A stretch of 26,345 nt of DNA, taken from positions 1 through 26,345 of IMG/VR virus record IMGVR_UViG_3300041809_003036, one strand, 5' to 3'. This document shows, piece after piece, positions 13,718 to 21,111 of this stretch (positions are counted from its first letter, which is position 1; each line of letters opens with the position of its first letter). The stretch comes from a virus. The notes beneath the pieces are model-generated. The model was not told the DNA's origin and did no database searches. It was given only the letters and a program-made list of their open reading frames with translations. Position numbers and translations under genes: made by a program.

Positions 13718-13963
13718 ATGATCCTCGCCGTTTCCGATCACGCCCTGGTGCGCTTCCTCGAACGCGTCGGCGGCCTCGACGTCGAGGATTTGCGCGAGCG
13801 GCTGACGATCTCGCTGGCGCGCGCCGCAGAGGCCGCGGCGGCGCTCGGCGCGGTCGATTTCACCGTCAAGGCCGACGGCCTCAGCTATCTCGTCTGCGGC
13901 GGGGTCGTCGTCACGGTGCTGCCCGAACACGCGACGGCGCGCGCGCGGACGCCGACCAAGTGA
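13718..13963 (+). CDS. Hypothetical protein upstream of the Mor-like activator
   Basis: An 81-aa protein. The start ILAVSDHALVRFLERVGGLDVEDLRERL resembles the opening of small phage proteins that share an SDHAxxRFLER motif. The second half, ADGLSYLVCGGVVVTVLPE, looks like a beta-hairpin, as in RelE-like or DUF4258-like folds. I do not claim toxin activity because no partner antitoxin is seen. It overlaps the Mor-like gene by 4 bp. Confidence 0.7.
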   Translation: MILAVSDHALVRFLERVGGLDVEDLRERLTISLARAAEAAAALGAVDFTVKADGLSYLVCGGVVVTVLPEHATARARTPTK

Positions 13964-14376
13964 AATACCTCTGGCTCGCCAATCTCTATCGCGAGATCGC
14001 CGAGGGCGCGGGGCTGGAGGCGGCGCTCGGCCTGGCGCGGGCGCGCGGCGGCTTGCGGATCTCGGTGCCGCGCAACCCGCGCGCCGCGCCGTGGCTCAAC
14101 GAGGCGATGGGCGAAGCCGGCGCGACGCTGCTGTGCGAACTCTACGGCGGCGAGCTGATCGACCTGCCGATCGATCCCGTCTCGGGCCAAGGCCGCAACG
14201 CGCGGGCGCGGCGCATCCGCGAGGCGATCCGCGAAGGCAAGCTGTCGGCCAACGAGATCGCCATGATGGCGTCGGTGACCCGGCGCGCCGTGTTCAAGGC
14301 CAAGGCGCAGCTCCGCGATCTGGCGCCGTCGCCCGATCTCTTCGCGCCTCTTTCCAAGCGCGAAGCGCGGGACTAA
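13960..14376 (+). CDS. mor: Mor/C-type late (middle) transcription activator
   Basis: A 138-aa DNA-binding activator. The pattern GLEAALGLARARGGLRISVP followed by LLCELYGGELIDLP matches the dimerisation half of the Mor family. ARRIREAIREGKLSANEIAMMASVTRRAVFKAKAQL is its C-terminal helix-turn-helix. Mu Mor (129 aa) and C form one family and turn on middle and late promoters. Only one such gene is seen here, so it may serve both roles. It starts with GTG at 13960. The 16-bp dyad 32 bp after its stop, repeated ahead of gene I, is the likely target site. Confidence 0.82.
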   Translation: MKYLWLANLYREIAEGAGLEAALGLARARGGLRISVPRNPRAAPWLNEAMGEAGATLLCELYGGELIDLPIDPVSGQGRNARARRIREAIREGKLSANEIAMMASVTRRAVFKAKAQLRDLAPSPDLFAPLSKREARD

Positions 14377-14407
14377 ACAACCCGCTCGGCGCGACCGAAG
14401 CGCCTTT

Positions 14408-14423
14408 GGTGAACTCGTTCACC
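14408..14423 (+). promoter_or_regulatory. Late-promoter dyad upstream of the endolysin (Plys-like)
   Basis: GGTGAACTCGTTCACC is an inverted repeat with 7-bp arms, between the Mor-like gene and the endolysin, 83 bp before the endolysin ATG. The same arms (GGTGAAC, then TTCACC) recur at 24706-24721. A CTAAG-containing -10-like sequence lies about 33 bp downstream of the dyad centre. Binding by the Mor-like activator is inferred from position and symmetry. Confidence 0.7.
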
Positions 14424-14451
14424 CTGCATTCGGGATCGCTCCGCTCCTAAG

Positions 14452-14489
14452 CCTGAAACGCACGCGACCGCTTCGCGGGCGTCCTCAGG
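14452..14489 (+). other. Hairpin in the late leader before the endolysin
   Basis: CCGC-TTC-GCGG (14468-14478) is extended by ACGC/GCGT with a 2-base bulge (14462-14482), and then by CCTGA/TCAGG (14452-14489). No T-run follows, so a leader structure is more likely than a terminator. Confidence 0.35.
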
Positions 14490-14505
14490 TTTCGGAGCGC
14501 TTCCC

Positions 14506-15348
14506 ATGTGGCCCGGTTTCGACGGCTCGCTCTACACCCGCGAGCAATTCGCCGCTCACGTCGCCGGCCTGACGATCGGCCCTTACGCCAAGTTCATCGT
14601 CATGCACGGCACCGGCTCGCCGACGCTGGCGCAATGGCAGGCGACGCCCGAGGCGCAGCGCGTCGCCAACCTGCAACGCTACTACGAGCAGAACCTCGGC
14701 TGGCAGCACGGACCGCATCTCTTCATCAGCCCTGAGCACATCGTCGGCTTTTCCGATCTGCGCGTGCGCGGCACGCATTGCTCGTGCTGGAACTTCGTCT
14801 CGATCGGCATCGAGACGGCGGGCAACTGGAACACCGAGGATTTCAACAGCGGCGACGGCGCGAAGGTGCGCGACAACTTCGTCTTCGCCGCGACGGTGCT
14901 GCACAAGCATCTCGGGCTGCGGCCCGACGGCTACGTCAAGGGCGTCTCCGGCCTGCATCTCCACCGCGAATGCGCCGCCGACGGACATTTCGAATGCCCG
15001 CACGCCGCTGGCGGAAACTTCGACAAAGACGACGTCGTCAAACGCATCCTGGCCGCGATGGACGCGCTGCCGGCGCTGGTCGCCAATCCGGCGCTGGTCG
15101 CCACGGCCGCCAAGCTGACGCCGACGCCGCCGGTCGAGCCGGCGCCTGGCTCCGTGGCCTGGCTGCAGCTTCGCCTCAACGCGTTCGGCGCGACGCCGGC
15201 GCTGAAGGTCGACAACGATTGGGGAGAGCTGACGCGCGACGCAATGCGCGCGTTTCAGAGGGCGCACGCCATTTCACCCACCTGGTCGCCAGACCCGGCG
15301 ACGATCGCCGCGCTGCGCGACGACCCGCCGCCCGCCAAGGCGGCTTGA
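14506..15348 (+). CDS. Endolysin: N-acetylmuramoyl-L-alanine amidase with peptidoglycan-binding domain
   Basis: A 280-aa lysis enzyme. The amidase_2 domain (about 25-185) would cut the MurNAc-L-Ala bond. Zn ligands are probably H34 (VMHGT), H153 (HLHREC) and C164 (FECPH). The C-terminal domain (about 200-270; WLQLRLNAFG, DNDWGELTRDAMRAFQRAH) is a peptidoglycan-binding module. There is no signal peptide, so export needs the holin. It is the first late gene, as lys is in Mu, although Mu uses a different type of enzyme. It lies behind the late-promoter dyad. Confidence 0.92.
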   Translation: MWPGFDGSLYTREQFAAHVAGLTIGPYAKFIVMHGTGSPTLAQWQATPEAQRVANLQRYYEQNLGWQHGPHLFISPEHIVGFSDLRVRGTHCSCWNFVSIGIETAGNWNTEDFNSGDGAKVRDNFVFAATVLHKHLGLRPDGYVKGVSGLHLHRECAADGHFECPHAAGGNFDKDDVVKRILAAMDALPALVANPALVATAAKLTPTPPVEPAPGSVAWLQLRLNAFGATPALKVDNDWGELTRDAMRAFQRAHAISPTWSPDPATIAALRDDPPPAKAA

Positions 15349-15375
15349 AACGGCTTTCAAACCGAGGAGCAAACG

Positions 15376-15558
15376 ATGAAGGGTTTCAAGACTGTCGCGT
15401 TCGGTCTCGCCGTCGCGATCATCCCGCCGGCGGTGACCTATCTCGGCGGCGTCAACTGGACGAGCCTCGGCATTTCGCCGGGCATGTCGGCGGCGATCGG
15501 CGTCGCGATCGTCGGCCTGCGCGCCATGACGACGACGGCGATCGGCAAGAGCGCCTGA
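15376..15558 (+). CDS. Small two-helix protein, probable holin
   Basis: A 60-aa protein with hydrophobic segments at about 6-24 (VAFGLAVAIIPPAVTYLGG) and 34-49 (PGMSAAIGVAIVGLRA) and positive ends. Size, topology and position directly behind the endolysin fit a holin or lysis-associated membrane protein; no signature proves it. GAGGAG lies upstream of the ATG. A short dyad, TTGAAACGGCTTTCAA (15345-15360), covers the gap after the endolysin. Confidence 0.7.
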   Translation: MKGFKTVAFGLAVAIIPPAVTYLGGVNWTSLGISPGMSAAIGVAIVGLRAMTTTAIGKSA

Positions 15559-15559
15559 C

Positions 15560-15781
15560 ATGGCGCAGGGGCTGACCACGAGCATCAAGGCCGAGGCGAA
15601 CGGCGACGTTCTGTCGATCGGCGACGTCGTGCGGCTCAATTCCGACGCGGTGCGGATGACGGTCGGCTCGATCGCCAACGGTCGCGTCGTCTGCCGTTGG
15701 CATGACGACGAGCGCGACCTGCTCTCAGAAGACTTCGACCCGCGCGAGCTGACCCTCGTGCCCAAGCGCGAGGCGGCTTGA
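15560..15781 (+). CDS. DUF2158-like small protein
   Basis: A 73-aa protein matching the DUF2158 (YodC-like) pattern: IGDVVRLNSDAVRMTVGSI, then RVVCRWHDDE. It is a small beta-rich fold of unknown role, often carried by phages and plasmids. It starts 1 bp after the holin-like stop. Family recognition rests on the GDVVRL...MTV...CRW pattern. Confidence 0.75.
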   Translation: MAQGLTTSIKAEANGDVLSIGDVVRLNSDAVRMTVGSIANGRVVCRWHDDERDLLSEDFDPRELTLVPKREAA

Positions 15782-15783
15782 CC

Positions 15784-16467
15784 ATGCAGTCGCACGCCGC
15801 GCTCGCCGATCTTGCCGGGCGGTCCTATCGCGGACCGTGGTCGGGGCGCGCGGCGTTCGACTGCGAATACGATCTGCTGCCGCTCGGCGACGACGAGCTC
15901 GGCGTCGTCATGCCGGGCACCAATCCCGACGACCCGCTCGACTGGCTGCGCGACATCGACGCGGCGCCGTGCTGGGTTCGCGGCGTCGGGCCGGTGCACG
16001 GCGGCTTCGGCCGCGGCGGCGAGGCGCTGTACGCGAAGATCGCGCCGACCATCGCCGGCGACCCGCGGCTGATTTCGTTCATCGGCCATTCGCTCGGCGG
16101 CGCGGAGGCGCAAACGCTCGGCGGGATCTTCGCCGCCCGCCAGCCGGGCCGGCGCTTTCGCGTCGTCACTTTCGGCGCGCCGCGCGTCGGCTTCCTCAAT
16201 CCGTGGCTCGGCCGTCTGCTGCGCCAGGGCGTCGAGCTGGCCGAATGGGCCCGCGCCGGCGACATCGTGCCCGAGCTGCCAATGCGGCCGCCGTTCAATC
16301 ATCCCAGCCGGCCGCGGCCGATCGGCGAGCCCGTCGACGGCACGCCCAAGGCGATCGACCTGTTCTTCCGCATCGCGCGCATCAGCCGCGAGATTGCCGC
16401 CAACCATTCGATCCAGTGCTATCGCAGCGACCTCGTCGCGCTCGGCGCTCCAGGAGGCGCGACATGA
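15784..16467 (+). CDS. Class 3 lipase-family alpha/beta hydrolase
   Basis: A 227-aa alpha/beta hydrolase. The nucleophile elbow is GHSLGG (S103), followed by VVTFGAPRVG, a hallmark of the lipase_3 family. D160 (AGDIVPELP) and H208 (ANHSIQCY) complete the triad. VVMPGTNPDDPLDWLRD supplies the oxyanion-side strand. There is no signal peptide, so the enzyme would act in the cytosol or be released by the holin. It lies in the lysis cluster, suggesting attack on membrane lipids at lysis or as a virion enzyme. I start it at the ATG at 15784 behind GAGG; an in-frame TTG lies 6 bp upstream. Confidence 0.88.
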   Translation: MQSHAALADLAGRSYRGPWSGRAAFDCEYDLLPLGDDELGVVMPGTNPDDPLDWLRDIDAAPCWVRGVGPVHGGFGRGGEALYAKIAPTIAGDPRLISFIGHSLGGAEAQTLGGIFAARQPGRRFRVVTFGAPRVGFLNPWLGRLLRQGVELAEWARAGDIVPELPMRPPFNHPSRPRPIGEPVDGTPKAIDLFFRIARISREIAANHSIQCYRSDLVALGAPGGAT

Positions 16468-16766
16468 AGACGACCCGGATCAAAGCCAAGACGTCGACGC
16501 CAACAAGCTGCGCGCCGAAGCCGAGCACGGTCGCTGTGCTGCTCTCCAGGCTCGACGATCTCGTCTCACGCGCCCACGCGACTCGCGGCAACGCTGAGGT
16601 GCTGGCTGAAGCCATCACCGGCGAGGTGTGCAGCACGATGCGTGACGCCCGCGACTCGGAGCGAGCCCCGTTGGTCGACGCCCTCGACGCTCTCGCCACG
16701 AGCCTTTCGGGTGCGCTCGACGGCATCGACGCAGCTCTCGACAAGGCGCGCGGCGCTCTCGGCTGA
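16464..16766 (+). CDS. Hypothetical helical protein
   Basis: A 100-aa protein, basic and Thr/Ser-rich at the start (KTTRIKAKTSTPTS), then two or three amphipathic helices (VAVLLSRLDDLVSRA, RAPLVDALDALATSLSGALDGIDAALDKA). It overlaps the lipase stop by 4 bp (ATGA) with AGGAGG upstream. No family recognised. Confidence 0.65.
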   Translation: MKTTRIKAKTSTPTSCAPKPSTVAVLLSRLDDLVSRAHATRGNAEVLAEAITGEVCSTMRDARDSERAPLVDALDALATSLSGALDGIDAALDKARGALG

Positions 16767-16769
16767 AAT

Positions 16770-16996
16770 CCGCGCGCCGGCGGGTTCCGGCCCTCCATCG
16801 AAAGGCGAAGCCAAGATGTACGCCGCCAAAATCGCCCTGGTCCTGATCGGCCTCGCAATCTTCGCAGCGGCGTTCGCCTTCAATGGCGCGCCGTCGGCCG
16901 GACCCATGCCGGCGCCGGCGATCATTGGCGGCCTCTTCGTCTTGGCGGCCTTGACGTTTCTCTAAACCCGTTCCGCGCGCCGGCGGCTTCCGGCGC
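16770..16996 (+). repeat. Duplicated hairpin element flanking a 49-aa gene
   Basis: A 21-bp sequence (16770-16790; 16973-16993) occurs twice with one mismatch, 203 bp apart. Each copy begins a few bases after a stop codon. The second copy folds into a perfect GCGCCGG / CCGGCGC hairpin (16977-16996) followed after 7 bases by AAATTTT, and could terminate transcription. The first has one mismatch in its stem. The arrangement suggests duplication with the small gene between them. Confidence 0.6.
16816..16965 (+). CDS. 49-aa membrane protein in the lysis region
   Basis: A 49-aa protein with two hydrophobic stretches (about 4-22 and 34-49) separated by a GAPSAGPMPAP turn. The ribosome binding site is weak (AAAGGCGAAG). 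It sits between two copies of a hairpin element. A second holin or antiholin is possible from size and place, but nothing proves it. Confidence 0.6.
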   Translation: MYAAKIALVLIGLAIFAAAFAFNGAPSAGPMPAPAIIGGLFVLAALTFL

Positions 16997-17054
16997 ATCT
17001 GAAATTTTCTCGGCCTCAAACGTGGTCGCGAAAATGATCGAAGGACTCGGAACC

Positions 17055-17468
17055 ATGTTGAAAGTCTTCGGAGCGCCCTTTGCGATGATCGCGGCGGCGC
17101 TCGTACTCGCCTTCGCGCCGGCCGGCTGCTCGACCACGCAGACGCAACAGTTCGCCCAGAACGCCGCGACCGACGCCGCGGCGATCGGCACGGTCAACAC
17201 GGCGCTCGTCCAGCTCAACGCGACCGTCATCGCCAATCAGGAACAACTCGCCGCCGCGCTGGCGAAGACCTACTGCCCGATCGTCAACGCCAGCGTCGCC
17301 CTCGGCGCGGCGATCAAGGCCGATCCAGCCGTCGCCAAGAACGTCCAGGCCGCGTTGACCAAGGCCGGCCCGACCGGCGCGCTCGCCTCCGACGTCTGCG
17401 TCGCCGCCGGCTTCGGACCGACGACGCCGGCCTCCTCCGCGCCCGCGGCGGCCGTGACGGCGAGCTGA
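17055..17468 (+). CDS. Secreted or lipoprotein-like protein with two cysteines
   Basis: A 137-aa protein with a hydrophobic signal (1-21) ending in APAGC, where C25 could be a lipidated cysteine; the lipobox is imperfect because of the proline. The mature part is Gln/Asn/Ala-rich. A YCP motif and a later VC stand 40 residues apart. I choose the ATG at 17055, which has AAGGA 9 bp upstream, over GTG at 17022 or ATG at 17034. It overlaps the next gene by one base. An outer-membrane spanin subunit is one possibility, but Rz/Rz1 features are absent. Confidence 0.7.
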   Translation: MLKVFGAPFAMIAAALVLAFAPAGCSTTQTQQFAQNAATDAAAIGTVNTALVQLNATVIANQEQLAAALAKTYCPIVNASVALGAAIKADPAVAKNVQAALTKAGPTGALASDVCVAAGFGPTTPASSAPAAAVTAS

Positions 17469-17806
17469 TGGCCGCGCCGATCGTCGCCTTCGTCATCGCG
17501 GCGTTGACCGGCGCGACTCTGGCCAAGGGGCCGCCGGCGCTGCTCGCGTTCGACGCCGCCGCGGCGCGCGTCGTGGCGATCGAACAACAGATCTGCCCGG
17601 CCGCAGGCCCGGCGGCGACGGCGCTGGCGACGATCAAGGCGACGAGCGTCGTCGCCGCGATCCGGACGCGGCTGGCGCGCGACGCGGCGCTGGTCTGCGC
17701 CGATCGGCCGACGCAGAACACCCCGGCGCGGCGGCTCGCCGCGGCGGCGGAGCTGCTGCTCGACATCGCCGAGGCGGACGGGCTGGCGACCAATCTGAGG
17801 AAGTGA
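17468..17806 (+). CDS. Secreted protein with signal sequence, paired with the preceding gene
   Basis: A 112-aa protein with a hydrophobic N-terminus (PIVAFVIAALTGATLA) likely to be a signal peptide or anchor. The mature part carries an ICP motif and a later VC (33 residues between), like its upstream neighbour, then a helical alanine-rich end. The two may be diverged paralogues or partners in the periplasm. It starts with the A of the upstream TGA. No family is recognised. Confidence 0.65.
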   Translation: MAAPIVAFVIAALTGATLAKGPPALLAFDAAAARVVAIEQQICPAAGPAATALATIKATSVVAAIRTRLARDAALVCADRPTQNTPARRLAAAAELLLDIAEADGLATNLRK

Positions 17807-17815
17807 GGGGCGGTG

Positions 17816-18136
17816 ATGCTCGATTGGAGCGAGGTTTGGCAGGGCTTGAGCGCCGCGGGTTCGATCAGCGCCGTGGCGCTGTCGCTCTACACGCTGATGA
17901 CGGCGCGCAACCGCAAAGACGTCGGCAACTTGCAAGACGCCAGCACGGACCATGAAAACCGCCTCACCAAACTCGAAAGCACGGTCGAGCATCTGCCGGA
18001 CGGCGACACGGTGCACGAACTACAGCTGTCGATGGTCGAGATGAAGGGGCAGCTCGCCGTCATCGTCGAACGCGTCGCGCCGATCAAGGCGATCGCCGAG
18101 CGACTGCAAGAAACCCTTCTGGAGCACGGCCGGTGA
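17816..18136 (+). CDS. DUF2730-like membrane-anchored coiled-coil protein (Mu gp25-like)
   Basis: A 106-aa protein. One transmembrane helix (about 12-30, AAGSISAVALSLYTLMTA) is followed by a charged coiled-coil (KDVGNLQDASTDHENRLTKLESTVEHLP, then MVEMKGQLAVIVERV). This is the DUF2730 layout found between the lysis and terminase genes of Mu-like phages. GAGGGG precedes the start; an in-frame GTG lies 3 bp upstream of the ATG used. It overlaps the next gene by 4 bp. Confidence 0.8.
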   Translation: MLDWSEVWQGLSAAGSISAVALSLYTLMTARNRKDVGNLQDASTDHENRLTKLESTVEHLPDGDTVHELQLSMVEMKGQLAVIVERVAPIKAIAERLQETLLEHGR

Positions 18137-18435
18137 GTCTGTCGGCGATCATGGAGCACGAGGCGCGGCTGGTGACGTTGCGCATGCTGGCCGAGCAGTC
18201 GGACGGGCGGCTCAACTCGTCGCTGTTGCGCGACGAACTGGCCGAGCGTTGGGCGATCAACCGCACGCGCGAATGGCTGCACACGCAATTGCGCTATCTC
18301 GCCGATTTGGGCGCCGTGCATCTGACCGAGGCGGGCTCGGTGCTGATCGCCGAAATCACCCGGCGCGGGCTCGACCACGTCGAGCGGCGCATCGCGCTCG
18401 ACGGCGTCAAGCGGCCCTCGCCGCCGGAGATCTGA
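18133..18435 (+). CDS. Mu gp26-like (VpaChn25_0724 family) winged-helix protein
   Basis: A 100-aa protein that reads like a small winged helix: MEHEARLVTLRMLAEQ, LNSSLLRDELAERW, WLHTQLRYLADLGAVHLTEAG, ITRRGLDHVERR...GVKRPSP. The pattern matches a family seen between DUF2730 and DUF3486 genes in Mu-like phages. It starts with GTG at 18133, overlapping the upstream stop, and ends 1 bp before the gp27-like gene. It may help DNA packaging as a terminase-associated DNA-binding protein. Confidence 0.82.
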   Translation: MSLSAIMEHEARLVTLRMLAEQSDGRLNSSLLRDELAERWAINRTREWLHTQLRYLADLGAVHLTEAGSVLIAEITRRGLDHVERRIALDGVKRPSPPEI

Positions 18436-18436
18436 G

Positions 18437-19018
18437 ATGGCCAGCGCGGATCGCCTCGGCCGCGGCCGCCTGTCGTCGCTCGATATGGCGCCCGACGAGG
18501 CGCAAGACGACATCTTTTGGGCGATGGGCGAGCTCAATCAGCGCAAGCGGACCCAGGCCGAGATCCTGTCCGACCTCAACGGGCGCCTCGCCGACAAGAA
18601 TTGTCCGCTGATCTCGAAGAGCGCCTTCAACCGCAAGGCGATGCGCGTCGCCGCGGCCGCCAGCCGGCTGGCCGAGCGGCGCGCGCTGTTCGAAGGCCTG
18701 GCGCCGCAGTTCACCGCCGAGCGGATGGACGAGGCCAACGTCGTCATCGGCGAGCTGATCAAGACGTTGATCACCGAAATGCTCGACGCCGACGCCGGGA
18801 CCTTCACGCCGAAAGGCGCGATGGAGCTGGCCCGCGCCCTCAAGCACAGCGTCGAAGCGCAGACGATCTCCAGCGAGGCCAAGCGCCGCGCGCTCGACGC
18901 CGCGAGCCGCAAGGTCGGCGAGGCGGTCGACAAGGTCGCCAAGGAGAAGGGCATCACCGCCGACACGCGCAACCGGATCATGGAGCAGCTCGGCGTCATC
19001 CGCGGGGGCGGCGCATGA
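18437..19018 (+). CDS. DUF3486 protein (Mu gp27-like, terminase small subunit role)
   Basis: A 193-aa protein of the DUF3486 family, proposed to be the small terminase subunit that recognises the left end of phage DNA. The N-terminal RGRLSSLDMAPDEAQDDIFWA is typical, followed by a likely helix-turn-helix (QRKRTQAEILSDLNGRLADKN, SKSAFNRKAMRV). A helical oligomerisation part (LARALKHSVEAQTISSEAKRRALDAA) and a C-terminal tail complete it. Mu-like phages package by headful from the left end. Good match in length and order. Confidence 0.9.
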   Translation: MASADRLGRGRLSSLDMAPDEAQDDIFWAMGELNQRKRTQAEILSDLNGRLADKNCPLISKSAFNRKAMRVAAAASRLAERRALFEGLAPQFTAERMDEANVVIGELIKTLITEMLDADAGTFTPKGAMELARALKHSVEAQTISSEAKRRALDAASRKVGEAVDKVAKEKGITADTRNRIMEQLGVIRGGGA

Positions 19019-19209
19019 ACGGCCTGCTGGCGCCGGCGCTGCTGTTCTGCGGCTGGATGATGATGCTCGACGGCCGCGCCGATGGCGAACGCGAGCGCGA
19101 ACAAGCCGGCGGCGGCGCGGCGCTGTTCGTCGCCGGCCTGATCGTCTTCACTTCGGGCGTCTTCGTGCTGATCAGCGCCGCTCGCGGCGCGCTCGTTGGC
19201 GCGGGGTAA
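19015..19209 (+). CDS. Small two-helix membrane protein
   Basis: A 64-aa protein with hydrophobic segments at about 3-19 (GLLAPALLFCGWMMMLD) and 34-55 (AALFVAGLIVFTSGVFVLISA), separated by a charged loop DGRADGEREREQ. It starts on an ATGA overlap with the gp27-like gene. Unknown function. Confidence 0.65.
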   Translation: MNGLLAPALLFCGWMMMLDGRADGEREREQAGGGAALFVAGLIVFTSGVFVLISAARGALVGAG

Positions 19210-19213
19210 AGCG

Positions 19214-19495
19214 ATGGACGCGCTGCGATCGCCGGAAGTCGAGCGGGCGGGCTATGCGACGATCGCCAAGGCGCTCGCGCGCTGCACTTTTGTGCCGGGC
19301 TGCTGGGACAAGCGCTTCGCGCGGGCGACGGCGGCTCTCGCCGATCACAATCCGGACTGGGAATTCACTGAGCGCCAGCGCGCCAGCTTGATCCGCCTGG
19401 CGCACAAATATCGTCGCCAGGTGGCGACCGAAGTCGTGATGCTCGCCCAGGATCTCGCCGAGGTCGAGGCGCTGAAGCAGGGCGTGTTGTCATGA
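19214..19495 (+). CDS. Hypothetical protein before the terminase
   Basis: A 93-aa mainly helical, basic protein (YATIAKALARC, CWDKRFARATAALADHNPDWEFTERQRASLIRLAHKYRRQV). It sits in the packaging module, 4 bp after the upstream gene and overlapping the terminase start by 4 bp. I know of similar short proteins at this site in Mu-like prophages but not their role. Confidence 0.7.
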   Translation: MDALRSPEVERAGYATIAKALARCTFVPGCWDKRFARATAALADHNPDWEFTERQRASLIRLAHKYRRQVATEVVMLAQDLAEVEALKQGVLS

Positions 19496-21111
19496 GCGCG
19501 CTGCCCACCGCCGCCGAGATCGCCTCGGCGCGCGCCATCACGGCAAAGGAATGGGCGGACCTGCGGCGGGAGTCGTTGGTCGCCGGGCCCGGCCTCGACG
19601 CGCGCGCGTCGCTCGGCGCGATCCTGCTCGGCTACCAGCAGCGCTTGTTGGCGACAACAGCGCAGTTCCGGGTGACGATCGTCGAGAAGTCGCGCCGCAC
19701 CGGGGCGACCTGGGGCGTCGGCGCGCAGGCCGTGCTGACCTCGGCCTCGAAGCGCTCCGAAGGCGGGATGGACAGCCTTTACATCGGCTACAACCTCGAC
19801 ATGGCGCGCGAGTTCATCGACTGCTGCGCGATGTGGGCGCGGGCGTTCGACGAAGCGCTGGTCGAAGGCGGCGTCCAGGAGTTCCTGTTCGACGACGGGC
19901 CGGACAAGGGCATCTCGGCCTTCCGCGTCCGCTTCGCCTCCGGCTTCGAGATCGTCGCGCTGGCCTCCCGCCCGCGTTCGCTGCGCGGCCGGCAGGGCTT
20001 CGTCATCATCGACGAGGCGGCGTTCCACGACGAACTGAAAGAGCTGATGAAGGCGGCGCTGGCGCTGCTGATCTGGGGCGGCCGGGTGCTGGTCATCTCG
20101 ACCCACAATGGCGAGGACAACTATTACAACGCCCTCGTCAAAGAGGCGCGCTCGGGAACGAAGGGCTACGGCTTCGTCCGCTTCGACTTCGACGATGCGC
20201 TGAAGGACGGTCTCTATCAGCGCGTCTGTCTGCGCACCGGCGAAACCTGGTCGGTCGAGGCCGAAGCGGCGTGGCGCGCCGGGATCATCCGCGAATACGG
20301 CGACGCCGCCGACGAAGAGCTGTTCTGCATCCCGAGCGAAGGCTCGGGGACATGGCTGCCGGGGCCGCTGATCGAGGCCCGCGCGCGGCCGGGCGTTCCG
20401 GTGCTGCGGCTGACTCGGCCGAAGGAATTCACCTTCTGGCCGGCGCACTTGCGCGAGGCCGACGTCGAGGCGTGGTGCGAGCGCGAGCTCTTGCCCGTGC
20501 TCAAGACGCTCGACCCGGCGCTGTGGCATTACGCCGGCGGCGACTATGGCCGCATCTCCGATCTCACCGTGCTGTGGGTGCTGGCGATCGCCCGCACGCT
20601 GCGGCGGGTCACGCCGTTCGTCGTCGAAATGCGCGGCATCCCGTTCGACCAGCAACGCCAGGTGCAGAAGTACGTCCTGGCGCGCCTGCCGCGCTTCGGC
20701 GCGTCGAAGCACGACGCGACCGGGCTCGGCATGGCGATGGCCGAATACGCCCAGCAGGATTTCGGCGCGTTGCGCTGCGAGGCGGTCAAGCTGTCGGTCG
20801 AGTGGTATCGCGAGCATGCGCAGCCGCTGAAAGCGGCGTTTGAAGACGACGCGATCGAGATCCCGGCCGACGCCGACATCGCCTCGGATCTTCGCCTCGT
20901 CCAGGTCAAGGGCGGCGTGCCGTTCATGCCGGCGGTCAAGAGCGGCCAGGCCAAGGACCGCCACGGCGACGCGGCGGTGGCGCTGATGCTCGCCTACGCG
21001 GCGACGCGGGCGGCGATGCTCGCCTACGACTACGACAGCCCGCGCACGGCGCGCGAAGCGCGGCCGGACGAAGACGAAGACGAGCGGCGCGATCGGGAGG
21101 GGCTGTGGTGA
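19492..21111 (+). CDS. Terminase large subunit (Mu gp28-like)
   Basis: A 539-aa packaging motor and headful nuclease. The ATPase part has a variant Walker A (EKSRRTGATW, about 64-73), Walker B GFVIIDEAAF, and coupling motif VISTHNG. The RNase H-like nuclease part has candidate metal-binding acids in AGGDYGR, DATGLG and the C-terminal RHGDAAVA. It ends in an acidic, basic-mixed tail. Size matches Mu gp28 (about 550 aa). It overlaps both neighbours, typical of this operon. Confidence 0.93.
   Translation: MSALPTAAEIASARAITAKEWADLRRESLVAGPGLDARASLGAILLGYQQRLLATTAQFRVTIVEKSRRTGATWGVGAQAVLTSASKRSEGGMDSLYIGYNLDMAREFIDCCAMWARAFDEALVEGGVQEFLFDDGPDKGISAFRVRFASGFEIVALASRPRSLRGRQGFVIIDEAAFHDELKELMKAALALLIWGGRVLVISTHNGEDNYYNALVKEARSGTKGYGFVRFDFDDALKDGLYQRVCLRTGETWSVEAEAAWRAGIIREYGDAADEELFCIPSEGSGTWLPGPLIEARARPGVPVLRLTRPKEFTFWPAHLREADVEAWCERELLPVLKTLDPALWHYAGGDYGRISDLTVLWVLAIARTLRRVTPFVVEMRGIPFDQQRQVQKYVLARLPRFGASKHDATGLGMAMAEYAQQDFGALRCEAVKLSVEWYREHAQPLKAAFEDDAIEIPADADIASDLRLVQVKGGVPFMPAVKSGQAKDRHGDAAVALMLAYAATRAAMLAYDYDSPRTAREARPDEDEDERRDREGLW

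Noticed and set aside
19345-20964. 539-codon antisense frame opposite the terminase
   Set aside because: Mirror frame of a confidently identified terminase gene.
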